59,706 bases of DNA from Gnetum montanum (Eukaryota; Streptophyta; Gnetopsida; Gnetales; Gnetaceae). The position numbers and the translations under genes are program-made. Location of the stretch: assembly GCA_015680685.1 (NCBI GenBank), contig MNCI01030702.1:164180-223885 (forward strand), given 5' to 3'. Shown here piece after piece: positions 1 through 10,950 of this stretch. The stretch's first letter is position 1, and each line of letters begins with the position of its first letter. Below the pieces are notes generated by a model that was not told the DNA's origin, did not search any database, and was given only the letters and a program-made list of their open reading frames with translations.

Positions 1-353
1 CACCTTAAGTCCCTCATACGTTGGGCATCTGTGGGATAATAATCCCTCATGTCAAAATCTTCTGCAACATATTCAGCAAATAGTTCTTGCATGCCAATCT
101 GTGCCAAGGCACAGAAAAGCATGCGAGAGATTGATCGATCTGGGGGTAACACGATGTTACCTTGCAAATCTCTCCATCGCAGCTATTCGTCTTGATGGAG
201 AATAAAAGTAAAATCTAGAATATACTCATTGGGATGAGTATATGTCATCTTATATTGTTTAGGACTTGGTTGATTTGGGTTATGTTTTTTATGTTGCCGA
301 CTATCTCGTGTATGATCCTTTGGTGGTGAGTTGCTCTTATGAGAAGAAGGCAT
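1..353 (-). pseudogene. gag N-terminus of Ty3/gypsy element A (partial)
   Basis: Reading leftward from ATG at 353, the frame opens MPSSHKSN and stays open to the left window edge apart from one TAG at 183-185. The start matches the gag starts of elements C and D (M-S-S-S-H). Further on it has the block YTHPNEYILDFTFILH and then LRWRDLQGNIVLPPDRSIS, which recurs in elements B and C. An upstream in-frame ATG exists (386), but the shared M(P/S)SSH start makes 353 the better choice. It lies just inside the PBS and 5' LTR, as gag should. It is the least decayed gag in the window. Assignment to gag rests on position and on the match to the other elements; the capsid core lies outside the window. 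Confidence 0.7.
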
Positions 354-468
354 TTTTATCGGTGTGCTAATTTCACCGTTATACAAATTTTTTCTTTTGA
401 TTAATCCGAAGGTTTGTTAAGGCTCACAATGATGTGAGTGATATCCCTTATGTGCGCACAAACACTTA

Positions 469-487
469 GTCCCCGGTAACGGCGCCA
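469..487 (-). other. Primer binding site of element A (tRNA-Asp type)
   Basis: On the minus strand this reads TGGCGCCGTTACCGGGGAC, one base inside the LTR. It is the complement of the 3' end of plant tRNA-Asp except for a G-to-A at position 11 and the last base. It fixes the orientation of the element: minus strand, internal region to the left. Confidence 0.85.
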
Positions 488-488
488 A

Positions 489-670
489 TGATGAGTGGCG
501 AGGTACCCCTACACTCAACCATACGAAACGAGCGTAGCACGCGTGATCCAGTCAAATTCCGCAGGCTAAATGCCTACACGCCCCATGGAACACTTGGGGT
601 TAATCATTCGTTGTCTTCCCAAACTTACTTGTGGTTGTCACAGTGTATGGCTAAGTAAGTCCGAGGTATA
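489..670 (-). mobile_element. 5' LTR fragment of element A (family 1)
   Basis: The right boundary of the PBS abuts tgatgagtggcgaggtaccc, the family LTR terminus (CA-3' on the minus strand). The sequence aligns closely with the first 180 bp of the LTR at 58471-59279, with scattered differences, up to the shared gaggtata at 663-670. After that the two diverge completely. The U3 and promoter part is therefore missing, and the LTR was truncated by deletion or recombination. Confidence 0.85.
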
Positions 671-1290
671 GATGGCCATGGACATGATGGACTTTTCTTG
701 TATAGATTTGAGGCATTTTGGAGACAGTGTGAGGTGCTTTCCTTGTTCAGGTGTAGGTGGTACTTTTGTGTCTTCTTGTGTTGAATGTTTGGTAGTAGGA
801 GTTTGTTGATGAGTGCTGAATGATTGAGCCTCCTACTCTGCATGCTCCGCTTGTGAAGTTTGTTCTCCTACCTACCCTCTCCCATGACCTCCTGGTCTTT
901 TGCTACTAGGTTGGGAAGGTCCTTCAGCTACTAGTCTCTTTAGGACTATATGCAATCAATAAGAGTTGAGATTAATAAAGTGTTTAGACCAGTTCTTAAC
1001 AGTTTATAATCCTTCTCATACTCTTGGTTTGATCAAGTTCTTATCTTATTATGATTGTAGAGTTAGAAAAATTTTGAAACAAAACCCCCAAGTGTTATAT
1101 GCCTTATTATTATGACTATTTGTAGTTATCATTTTCTCATTTATTGTACCATTTCCTGGTTAATATGGTTATCTAGGAGGTTTAGTTAAGTTCTTTGGCT
1201 AAAATTTGGTTAGTTAGGTGTAATGTTTTTATTACTCTTCTAAACTTACCTTTGTAATGTCTTTCGAGTGTTAGAAAATTTTGGCTTAAA
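671..1290. other. Unassigned stretch between elements A and B
   Basis: No coding frame, LTR end or repeat that I can name. It begins abruptly where the element A LTR loses similarity. From roughly 1100 rightward it weakly resembles the non-coding 3' block of element C, so part of it may belong to element B, whose left end cannot be placed. Confidence 0.4.
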
Positions 1291-3096
1291 TTTCTCAGAT
1301 GTATGTGCACTAATCCCCCCATAATTAAGTTGAGTGATCTAGGATTAATAAGGTTTAAGAATCATGGAAATTGGAGCTATGGTAAGGAAGTTATGGCTTT
1401 GGGAAGTTAGAGTGTAAGAGCTCAAAGGAAAAACTTCAAAAACTCCTCTTGTTGCAAAATGATGGAATGAAAATTTTGCTAACTCCTGCATGTATACATA
1501 GTATTTTTATATGCACAACATCATAGATGTGACATTGTAGGTCTTGTGACATCGTAGCTACGACATCACCTTGGAAAAATTTGAATTTTTTGGTGAATTA
1601 TGATGGAAAAAATGAGTCAATTAGAAGGTTTGAAAGACATAGAGATTATTTAAAGGGTCATGGATCATTGATGATGCTTAGAATTCAAAATTTTAGCTTT
1701 GAAAGTCTTAAGAAAGGAATTTTGGGCAACAAAAGGTTATTGAGTGACTATGAGATGGATTGAAGATTCTAAATTATTAGACAGGTTCTAGGATGGTATG
1801 GGAAGTATTTATTGAGTTTGTATTATTTTGGAAGGCACAAGATGATGCAGAATTGCTTCTCAAGTATGAGATACAACAATTATACAAGTGGATCCTTTCC
1901 AAAGCAAGTTCCAGCCCTTAGTGCCCTTGTACAACCATGCCTAAAAGTGTCCGTAGGAACTCAAGGAGTTGAATGTAAGACATACCTATCTCAAAAAACA
2001 CACATTTTAGTATTGCCAAGTTGGGAAAATAACACTATATTATGCAAAGCCATAAAGTTATGATTAAATACATAATGAGATGAAATGGATTATTGAAACT
2101 AGGATGTGAGGTATCTTATCACAAGCATAATCAATTCTTGTGTGCAATCTGTGGTTAAAGTAATCATTATCATTTCTATCTAAGATTCAAACCTTGTCCA
2201 AACCACTTCCCAGTGAAATCGCAATGTTTCATTTCCAAGGTTCACAACCATAAGATTACAATTGTTGCAAAGATTATTATTCCTTGGCATGTCATTCAAG
2301 GAAGGAGTTTATTAGTAGCACACTTTTTTTTATTTTTGAGATTTTTGAGAAGCTACCTACCTTTAGGAATGGATAACATGTCTTTCTAGTGGGACAACCC
2401 ACCCCCACCCCAAGTTCATTCTATGCTTGTATTTTATTTTTATTGTGTCGACCTTACTAGATGACTACCTTCAAGGATGGGTAACATTTCTTTCTAGTGA
2501 CTTGGTAAGAAAGTACTTATTGTACTCTTACTTTTATTTTTTGTGAGAACTCAAGAGAATAATACATTCTTGCCAATAGGACAAAACTCATAGTAGTAAT
2601 CCTAGAGAATCCACAAGTCCCCTTAATGTCACATCCATTTCATTCCCACTTGGTTCTTCAATTTTCTATCCAAGCATAATGATCACAGGTTTATTCTTAG
2701 TTTTATTGTGAGAAGAATATCATTATAGCTAGGATAAGAATCTTCTTATTGTTGGAATGGGTGGATGGATGTTATGGTTTCACTGTATCGCTAATTAGTC
2801 CCTTATAATTGATAATATAAGGTAATATTCACCTTATTACTACATCATGCTTTATTTCATGTATTTTATTGAAAATATGTACAAGTGAAGTGATGATAAA
2901 GTGTAGACAAATTGTAAAAGATATCATAAATTGAAAAGATAGCAAGAATGAAAAGTTGGCAAAGAATCAAAAAATGTCAAAGAATGGAAAATTATTAAGA
3001 AATTAGAAAATATAAAAGTATAGGAAAATTTATTAAGAAAATATGAAAAGTAGTAAGAAAATGAAATATTTAGTAGGTACCTACATGTCATGGTGG
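1290..3096 (-). other. Non-coding 3' block of element B
   Basis: Non-coding DNA downstream of pol. It lines up in order with 19600-21440 of element C and 37650-38800 of element D. Shared landmarks are gggttgccaat-like 'aagtgggtcctcc' (1887 here, 20140, 37664), 'cccttgcataacc' (about 1921, 20178, 37700) and 'ggatgggtggatg' (2757 here, 21053, 38495). It contains only short spurious frames. The 1490-1560 segment carries the same gacatcgtagctacgacatc-type motifs as the LTR. Confidence 0.6.
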
Positions 3097-3111
3097 ACAC
3101 CCCCATGACTA
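3097..3111 (-). other. Internal purine tract of element B (PPT-like)
   Basis: The minus strand reads TAGTCATGGGGGTGT. It is essentially identical to the terminal PPT next to the 3' LTRs of E and F, but here it lies at the end of pol, far from any LTR. Confidence 0.6.
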
Positions 3112-3599
3112 TGATTGGGAATAGTTAGCCAAGAAATTAAATAGGTAGAGAATAGATTGGTAGAGTGGGTAGAATCCACAATTGAATTGAGATGTTCATA
3201 GTAGGGCTTGACTTGCTGGATGTTTACTAAGATGAATTTATGTGGGCTAGATAGATGGTAAATGTGCATGGAACTAGATGGATAAATTTCCTAGATGATA
3301 TATGGTCCCTCCCAAAGTGTTTGGAATTTAGCCTTTTGTTGGACATGGTTGGGATTGTAGTATAGGACCTTATCACCTTCCTATATCAATACTTGATGTA
3401 TTCGCACATCATGCCTATACTTAGAGTACTTTTTATGGACCTCATTACTCACGAGTACTACTAGCATATTTTCCTCTAACAGATTAAGGTTCATGAGTCG
3501 TTCTTTCTAGGCTAAGCTTAGGTTTAGATCTAGTTTATTAGTAGTAGCTAGAGTTTGGAGCTTTTCCTAGATTGGGAGCATAGGTAATTTACCATAAAC

Positions 3600-4330
3600 T
3601 AGCTCATAGGATGAGTATCTAATGGGTAGATTCCATGTTTTGTAACCTCATAGAGCATCGTTCAACTTGTTGCTCTAATCCTTTCTAAAGCTACTAACCA
3701 TCATAGTTAATATTCTTGTGATTTTCTAGTTAGTTGCTTCAACCTAACTGTTTTCTTGGGGATGATATGGTGTCATCAATTTATGGTTTACCCTAACCTA
3801 CTCCATGAGCTTCTTAAAAGTAGCATCGGTAAAATGAGTTTCATTGTTTAAGATAAGCATCTTTGATACTCCAAATCTATTTACCACATGTTGGAAAAAT
3901 TTGGTAGCTAATTTGGTTGTACAATATTTAACTATGACTACCTTTTCCGACTTTGTACAATAATCCACAATCACTATGATGTAGGCTTTCTCATTCGACA
4001 TTAGTGTGATGGGTCCCATAAAGTTAATTCCGTAGATATCAAATGGTTCTAACGATTGTATCCATTGTTGTGGCCCTTCATTTTTTGTCATTATTCCTCC
4101 ATATTAGTGGCATCATTCATAGGATTGAGTGAAGTTATGGGCATCTTGGAATATGGTAGGCCAAAGGTAGCCTGCCATCATTAGTTTAAGTGCTATTCTA
4201 TGTCTAGCTAATGACCATTGCATGGTCCTTCATGTGCATCTTGTAGGATCATTTGTTAATTGCCTTTTGGTACACACCATTGGACTAATCTATCAACACA
4301 AATCTTGTAAAGATTTACATTTATCTTCAT
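3600..4330 (-). pseudogene. Integrase remnant of element B
   Basis: The longest open part (4091-3798) reads EGPQQWIQSLEPFDIYGINF and on to VDYCTKSEKV and FGVSKMLILNNETHF. This matches the Ty3/gypsy integrase core seen intact in element C (GIDF...SDNGTHF...NGQVE). Two catalytic aspartates are lost: D to N in GINF and SDNG to LNNE, both explained by single transitions. Several stop codons interrupt the reading frame. Non-functional. Confidence 0.8.
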
Positions 4331-4529
4331 ATATCTTTTGACTTTATGAAGGAATTACTCTTTTTGTTTCTTATTCCACTCAACAGGAAGCTCTTGTGTG
4401 ATTAAGTAAGTTATGTAATCAGTTATCCATGACTTCTCTATTGAGTCAATAGCCATTATTGTCTTCATGAACAAGTTTTCATTAGGGAAATGATTTGATG
4501 ACTGTTCTTCTTGATTCTGTGATTCCTAT

Positions 4530-5930
4530 CTCAACCTTGATAAGTGATCTGTTACTACATTTTTCATGCCTTTCTTGTCAATCATTGTAATGTTGAATTC
4601 TTTTAAAATGATGAGCCATCTAATCATCCTGGGACTTACTACTAGTTTATTCATTAGGAATTTGATTGCACTATGATCTGTATAGACATAAATTAGGTAC
4701 CCAAGCATATAGTATCTGAATTTTTCTAGTGTACACAATTACCATAAGCTTCTTCTTTATGGTGGTGTAATTGAGTTGTGCTTTGATGATGTTTTTGCTA
4801 GCACAATGTATGTAATATGGCCTTTTCTGGTCATTCAGTTGTGTTAGTACTACATCTAGTGCATAATTTGAAGGATTTTTCATAATATGGAAAGACTTAG
4901 ACCAATCTAGAGCTTAGAGGATTGGTCTTTTGATTAACTTTTGTTTTAAAGTCTCAAATGCCTTTTTGCATGATTCTATCCACTAAAATGATGCATCCTT
5001 CTTTATTAGTTCTACCAACGATTTTGCAATTTTTGAAAAATTCTTTATGAACCTTCTATAATATCCCATGTGGCCTAGAAATGATCTAACATCTTTGACA
5101 ATTTGTGTCATTTGGGTGATGTTCTATATGGTTTTGATCTTCTCAGGATCTACATCAATTTCCTTCTATGAAACTTTATCTCCTAGCATGATCCCATCTT
5201 GGACCATTAGATGGCTTTTCTACTAGTTGAGCTTCAAATTTATCTCTACACATCTTTTTAGTACTTACTCTAAATGATCTAGTACTTGTTTTAAGTCCAG
5301 CACATAGGTTAAAATGTTGTCCATAAATACCTCCATGTTGTTACCTATTTGTTTTTGGAAGATGCTTAGTATTAATCTTTGAAAAGTGGTGAGCACAGTA
5401 CATAAGCCGAAAGGCATTTATTTGTAGGAAAACATTCACTAAGGACTACTAAATGTAGTATTTTCTTGGTCTTTTGGTACAATATTGATTTGATTGTACC
5501 TACTATACCCATCTAGAAAGATATAGTACTAATGTCCTGCTATAGTGTCTAGGATCTAGTCAACAAATAGCAAAGGAAAATGATCCTTGAATGTTACAGA
5601 ATTCAACAATGGGAAATCAATACACACTCTCCACTTGCCTTCCTTCTTTGGAACAATTATGAAAGGACTAACCCATTCGCTCTCTACAATGGAATAAATG
5701 AATCTTGCCATTAGTAATTTTTCCAACTCTTACTTTACTACATCCTTAAGCTTAGAATTCAACCTTCTTTGTGGTTGGCAATGTGGCGTAATAGCTGGAT
5801 ATGTGTATATTTGATGTTGACAAATTTGAGGATCAATGATTGGTATTTCATCATAAGACCAGGCAAATGTTGTTGGTTATTTATTGATCATTCCAATAAT
5901 CTTTTTTTTTGTTCTTTATCCAAGTTTATG
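4530..5930 (-). pseudogene. Reverse transcriptase and RNase H remnant of element B
   Basis: RNase H features: NYALDVVLTQ (about 4860), YTTIKKKLMV, and VYTDHSAIKFLMNK with VTDHLSRLR at the end (4526). The RT active-site region near 5320 reads EVFMDNILTY, where family members have F-M-D-D, so the second catalytic Asp has become Asn. Further RT blocks (FGLC.AP-like, about 5410) are recognisable with stops. Frame changes and stops throughout show a long-dead copy. A 114-bp piece of this RT (5089-5202) is copied at 6283-6396. Confidence 0.8.
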
Positions 5931-6199
5931 TAGATGATGATCTACTTCTTATAGTTTAGAAAAGCATAGTCCAATGCTATTGATAGGGCCTTTAACTCCA
6001 ATGGTTCCATTTTCACTTTATTTGGGATCTCAAGATATCCCCATTCAATTTTTCCTCTTTGGCTTAAATGTGGATAAGTGTGCCTTCTTCTTAACTACTC
6101 TACCTTGTCTATTTCTTCCACATAGGCACTTATAATTTGTGCTATTGGTTCCATGTATATTTTTTATTCTATTTCTTCATTAATGACTAGCCATTGGAT

Positions 6200-6525
6200 G
6201 CCTTCTTATTTAGACATCTTTTACACATCTTTTACAAAGAATAACACAACACATCTTTTACAAAGAATAACACATCTTTTACACATCTTTGACAATTTGT
6301 GTCATTTGGGTGATGTTCTATATGGTTTTGATTTTCTCAGGATCTACATCAATTTCCTTCTGTGAAACTTTATCTCCTAACATGATCCCATCTTGGCACT
6401 TATAATTTGTGCTATTGGTTCCATGTATCAATTTCCTTCTGTGAAACTTTATCTCCTAGCATATAGGCATCTCTATACACAAATTTCTTTGACACATCTT
6501 TTACATGTTGTGTTATTCTTTTGTT
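6200..6525. repeat. Patchwork of duplicated fragments inside element B
   Basis: This stretch is assembled from copies of nearby sequence. 6283-6396 repeats RT bases 5089-5202 almost exactly (114 bp). 6395-6428 repeats 6125-6158 exactly (34 bp). 6428-6462 repeats the tcaatttccttct...ctagcat part of the RT piece again. 6235-6252 (acaaagaataacacaaca) is nearly the reverse complement of 6505-6521. The catcttttacaaagaataac unit is also tandemly repeated at 6229-6290. The order matches no ancestral element order. Confidence 0.8.
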
Positions 6526-6639
6526 TAACTACCCATATTTTCTACACACAATTGCATCCATTATTGTTGTATGTGATACATGGAACTCTACATCATTGAA
6601 TGATTCTAGCTTTATCCTCCTTGGAAATTTTCAAGGACA

Positions 6640-7010
6640 AGTCTTTGATTCCAAGCTTAGCATCCACAATGCTAAGCTAAGCTCTACTCATAATAATAGG
6701 GAAGTCTCCTTTTTTTTACCCACATGAATGACTAGGAAATTAGTAAGATAAGACCTATCACTAATGGTAGTGATAACATCATCTACCTATCCTAATGGAA
6801 CTGTAATCGAATGGTCTGCAAGCTCTAGTTGAATGTTACTTTTCTTTAATTGTGGAAGATTTTAGGACTTATACATGTCTTGTGATATTAGGTTTATCCC
6901 TAATCTAGAATCAAGTAGAGCCTTGCATAGTTTATGGTTTTCTATTTGGAGGTACACTAAGGGACTTCTTAGGTTTGTTCTTCTCTTAGGAACTAGTCTT
7001 GCATTTATCT
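6640..7010 (-). pseudogene. Aspartic protease remnant of element B
   Basis: The minus strand reads KLCKALLDSRLGINLISQDMYKS, then ELADHSITVPLG, VDDVITTISDRS and FPIIMSRA.LSIVDAKLGI. This is the order of a Ty3/gypsy protease: active-site LLD-S-x-x-G-x-N-L, flap region, and the I-x-G-x-x-x-L end. The catalytic D(S/T)G triad is degenerate (D-S-R). Element C has the corresponding protease at about 24960-24725. Confidence 0.7.
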
Positions 7011-7049
7011 AGTGTGTGATGGTTTGATTTAGCATGATAGTTGTGAAGT

Positions 7050-9500
7050 TTGCATTAGAAGATGATGATAGCTTAGTGTTTCTTGGAGGAGTGAGTGTGG
7101 ATGAGGATGAAGTAGATGGGGTCCTCATCCTTCGAACCTTTTTTGGACTTATTTGAAAGAATAGTTATTTTTTGGATTAAGGTTTGTTCATAATTACTTC
7201 CTTTTACATGTTCACTTCCATTGTCATGTTCTTTTGTTGTGGCTGTGATGGAAACTCATCTTGCATTTCAGGTGGTGGCATTGATAGAAGAGGGTTGGAA
7301 GGTTGACTTACTGGACTAGCCATTGTTTGATGTACATATGGACTAGAATCCATCCTTGGTGTTATAGGTCTATAGTACTTAGGTGGATAATATTGAGAAG
7401 TGTGAATTGTTGCATTTCCTAGAGATATCAAACACTACACATAATATCTATAAGGGTCTGGTTGCCGATGTGGATACTGTTGCCTTGGTGGTGGCATTGC
7501 CCATGCTTGTCGTTATTACCATTATTGCTGATATTACTCCTATGGTTGTGGATAATAGGCTGGTTAAAAGGTTTTTTTGTAGTTACCTTGAGGGTAAGGT
7601 AATTGTTTTTGCATTTGTTTTTTGATGAATCTTGGATTAAGCGCATATGTCCTTGATTCTTGCAAGTGTGCCATCACAGGACAACATCCCTTAGGATGTT
7701 CATATTGGCATACCTTGCATCCTTCCTCATCCTCTAAGTTTGAGTTAGTACATTCTTCCAGTAAAGCAAATTTTCCTTTTTGTTTATAGTTTTCATGTCC
7801 ATACTTTCTTTTCTTTTTCTTCTCCTTATCCTTATTGAAGGCTTATTTAATTCTTTCTTCTACAATTTTCAAAGTTGTAGCAAATTTTTTGTCCATTGAG
7901 TTTCACATCTTTTCTACCTTGGTTGATATATCACTGATAGCCTTTTAAATTGGTAGATTTTTCTTTTGGATAACTTCTTCTAAGGTTTCTTACTCTTTCT
8001 TGTCATGTATTCGGACATCTCTTTTTCTCATGGATGCGTCTAAATTATATTCCTCAACTAATTCTCTCTCTTTGAACTCATTGTCCTCATTTGCTACTTG
8101 ATCAATTAGCCTCTACATTCAATGGATGGCCATCTCTGACAATCTTCCTTAGGCATAAATCCCAAGGGTTTTTCTGGTTTTATTCCTCAACCCATCGACA
8201 ATGTACCTTAGTTGATCCCTTTGGGAAAATCCATGGCCTAGGCATCTATGCAGAAGAGAGTAGTATATGTCCATTTTTGCATTAATGGATTAGTGTGTTC
8301 CTTACTTCCAACCCTAGATTTGCTTTCTGAGATTGGACATCCTAGAGTAAGTTTCGTATTTGTCATTGAAAAGTTCAAGCATGGTACTTTACCTTTTGAC
8401 CAATTTAGGTTTCAATGATTTGTACCAACTTTCTACCTCTTTAATGAGTGTCCTAGGAAACAACTTGAGCTTTTGCTAGTCACTTTTGATATTTTTTGTG
8501 GCATAGGCATCATGAAATGCTCAAAGGTGATGTTGTATATCTGCATTATATTCCCCTTCAAACTTAGGAATATTATTCATATCATGTCACTTGATGTGAC
8601 TATTCCTCACATGTCTGGTAGGAATGTACATTGCTTCCCTAATGTCGATCATGCTATAAGTAGCCAATAGGGGTTCTTTGTGGTTATAATATTCATATGA
8701 TCTATTATGGTGATGTCCCCTTTAATACTCATATTGCTCTCTTTCTTCGCGTTTTTTCCTATCTCTTTGTGGTTCATACTCATCCTCTTCTTCATCAAGA
8801 TGCCTTTGATGATATTCATGCCTATCATGAACCTAATGTCTCTTTCTTTCATGATTTCTCATCCTTCGTTCCCTTCTGTAAGAGTCCATCGATGATTATG
8901 AGAAGGAAGATGAAGTACTTACAGAATGATGCTAGTTGGTTCTCCTTCTATGACTCTGGAATTCATCTCTTTGTGATCCTATAGAAACTTTAGGCCTTAA
9001 GTCCTGCTTGTGTTTAGAGTCCTCTACCTCTCTTCTTAGTGTATTTGGAAGGGTTGAATGTAAATGTACTTTGACAAGTTCTCCTAGAAGGATAATATAG
9101 TGTTTATGAATGGGCTTTATGATTATGATGGAGTTTTTTTTTTTGCTAAAAATGCATCACCATAAAGTTCTTCTAGGAAAACAGTAGGATTAACTTACTT
9201 TCCCTTATTATTCTCATGCTTGGTTTCCATAGTAGTGTTTCTTTGTACTTGTGCCTTTGTGGGTTGATAGGGTCTAGTCATGTGTTTGGTCACATGATAC
9301 CCCTCTTGTGCATGGCTCAAATTCATTATCCTTAAGGTTGTTTAAAGCAGGGTTGGTATTGAACGATCTAGTGGCAAAACAATGTTTCCCTGTAAGTCTC
9401 TTCATCTCAACTGTCCATCTTGATGAAAAATGAATGTAAAATCAAGATAATAAGGATTGGTGTGAGTGTATGAAATGCGTGTTTGCATAGGCATAATCTA
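7050..9500 (-). pseudogene. Gag remnant of element B
   Basis: The capsid core is readable at about 8460-8080: LFPRTLIKEVESWYKSL, LELFNDKYETYSRMSNL, YYSLLHRCLGHGFSQRDQL and GLRNKTRKTLGIYA.GRLSE. This is the plant retrotransposon gag domain. At 7722-7681 it has a finger CKVCQYEHPKGC (CX2CX3HX3C), followed by a Pro/Gln/Tyr-rich linker to the protease. Near 9430 the N-terminal block ..HQDGQLR.RDLQGNIVLP matches element A. Multiple stops, many of them Trp to stop, show decay. The start codon cannot be fixed. Confidence 0.75.
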
Positions 9501-9701
9501 GTCTTCATTATCATGTGTTATGTCATTATCCTTTTGTAGCTCTTTGGTAGGTGATAATGTTTCTTTAAGTGTTGAAGCCAGCTTATATGCTTGATGCTTA
9601 GTTATGTGTGAGTTATTAAAATTGATTTATGGTATAAGGATAGACTTTATGATTCTTAATACAATGAACTTTATAAGATCATTTACTTAGCATACATTAA
9701 C

Positions 9702-9723
9702 ACATCCCTAGCAACAACGCTAA
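9702..9723 (-). other. Primer binding site of element B (degenerate tRNA-Asp type)
   Basis: The minus strand, immediately inside the LTR, reads TTAGCGTTGTTGCTAGGGAT, a decayed version of TGGCGCCGTTGCCGGGGAT with mostly transition changes. Confidence 0.6.
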
Positions 9724-10587
9724 TGATGAAAGGTCAAGGTATCCAACACTCTACCATACAAGTCACGAGTGCTCATGCATGACTAGATCGTAATCTGTTG
9801 ATGGACAATGTAATTATGCTAGCAGTTAATGTTAAGTTTGAGATCATTGTCTTCCCACTTTGAGTTATTGAAGTTTGAGTGTATGGTTTAACTCTTAGTG
9901 AAGCGTATGATTGGTTGATGTTGTAGGCCCTTAATGCTCCTAATGGTAAACATGGTTGAAGATAAAATTCTATGTCTAATTAACCAGAAAAACATAGGTC
10001 TCTCTTAGCCTAATGTAATGGATATCTAGTCTGAGTCTATCATACATGTCTTGGACTCATGTAGTTATCACTAGGATTACCAAGTGGTATTACTATTAAA
10101 CAAATCAAGCAACGCCACTACTAGGTTACTAGATAACTACACTTAACATTCGAAACTAGTTGTATCCATACCACTTACTAATAACATGTAAAATAAAGTA
10201 CTTGGAATGTAAATGATTAACTAAGAAAATAAGGAAATTAGTCTAAGTAAATATAAAGAAAACTAAGTGGGTGCTACAATGATGAAAAGTAATCTTGATC
10301 TTTATTGCTGTCCATGAAACTTTGTCCAAATACAATTCACTTGAATAAAGACATTGGACAATTGTTCAACACCACACTACAGGTATTCACTTTATCACTA
10401 ATTACAAAAACAAACTGCAAGAATTTTGCGAAGACTAGAATGAAAAAGTTATTGATTATGCACCTAAGTGTTGATATTTATAGGGTACACACATCCTGAG
10501 ACATTGTATCAATGATGACATAACATGGGTTACAACATCATATCTATGACATCATTGCTACAATATCATAGCTATGATATCGCATCA
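9724..10587 (-). mobile_element. 5' LTR of element B
   Basis: 864 bp bounded by tgatgaaagg on the left and gatatcgcatca on the right, giving TG...CA on the minus strand. The TATA box CTATAAATA (minus strand, 10475-10483) lies 104 bp from the LTR start. The upstream U3 part holds repeated atcatagctatgatatcg-type motifs. The left half matches other family LTRs in its cttcccact..gg..gg landmarks and its '...taccaagt...' tandem phrases. Confidence 0.75.
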
Positions 10588-10676
10588 CTGCAACAATTGG
10601 CTTTATTAGTGGGAAGAGAACTTGAATTTTTAAGGGGTATTGGAATCTAAAATAAGTGAAACATAGGGATACCCTA

Positions 10677-10950
10677 AGATATATAGTCCAATTAGAACTT
10701 TATATAACTCAACATTACCCGTTGGAGTCAAACCCATTACCTTGAGCTTCCAAATCAAGTGTCTTACCACTAGGCTAATACCTCATTGTTAGAAGTTTAA
10801 TTTTTGATAATATTTACCTCTACGATATATAGTTAAATTAGAACTTTATATATTAGCATTACCTACTAGAATCAAACCCATAACTTGGAGCTTTGAAATT
10901 AAGAGTCTTACCACTAGGCTAACACTTCATTATTATCTTGTAACAAATAA
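10677..10950 (-). mobile_element. Two tandem tRNA-derived SINE-like units
   Basis: On the minus strand each unit has a pol III A-box-like TTAGCCTAGTGGTAAGA (10906-10922; 10762-10778) and, about 30-35 bases on, a B-box-like GGGTTTGATTC or GGGTTTGACTCC (10869-10879; 10724-10735). Each is followed by the same 3' body (..tatataaagttctaattRgactatatat). The two copies are about 145-150 bp apart and clearly homologous. The spacing is that of a tRNA. A tRNA pseudogene pair is the alternative, but the shared non-tRNA 3' body favours a SINE. Confidence 0.6.

Larger units (their letters stand above)
1290..10587 (-). mobile_element. Element B: Ty3/gypsy LTR retrotransposon, 3' end missing
   Basis: A decayed element read right to left: 5' LTR 9724-10587, PBS just inside it, gag about 9500-7050, protease about 6950-6700, RT/RNase H about 5930-4530, integrase about 4330-3600, internal purine tract 3097-3111, and a non-coding block to about 1290. 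Gene order PR-RT-RH-IN places it in Ty3/gypsy. The tRNA-Asp PBS and the RT and protease wording place it with the plant Athila/Tat-like group (recalled family knowledge). No 3' LTR or terminal purine tract is visible at its left end, so it is truncated, and no target duplication can be assigned. The 5 bp right of the LTR are ctgca. Confidence 0.8.

Noticed and set aside
6153-6727. Overlapping plus-strand frames of 68-70 codons
   Set aside because: Antisense to the element B protease/linker and made of the duplicated patchwork.
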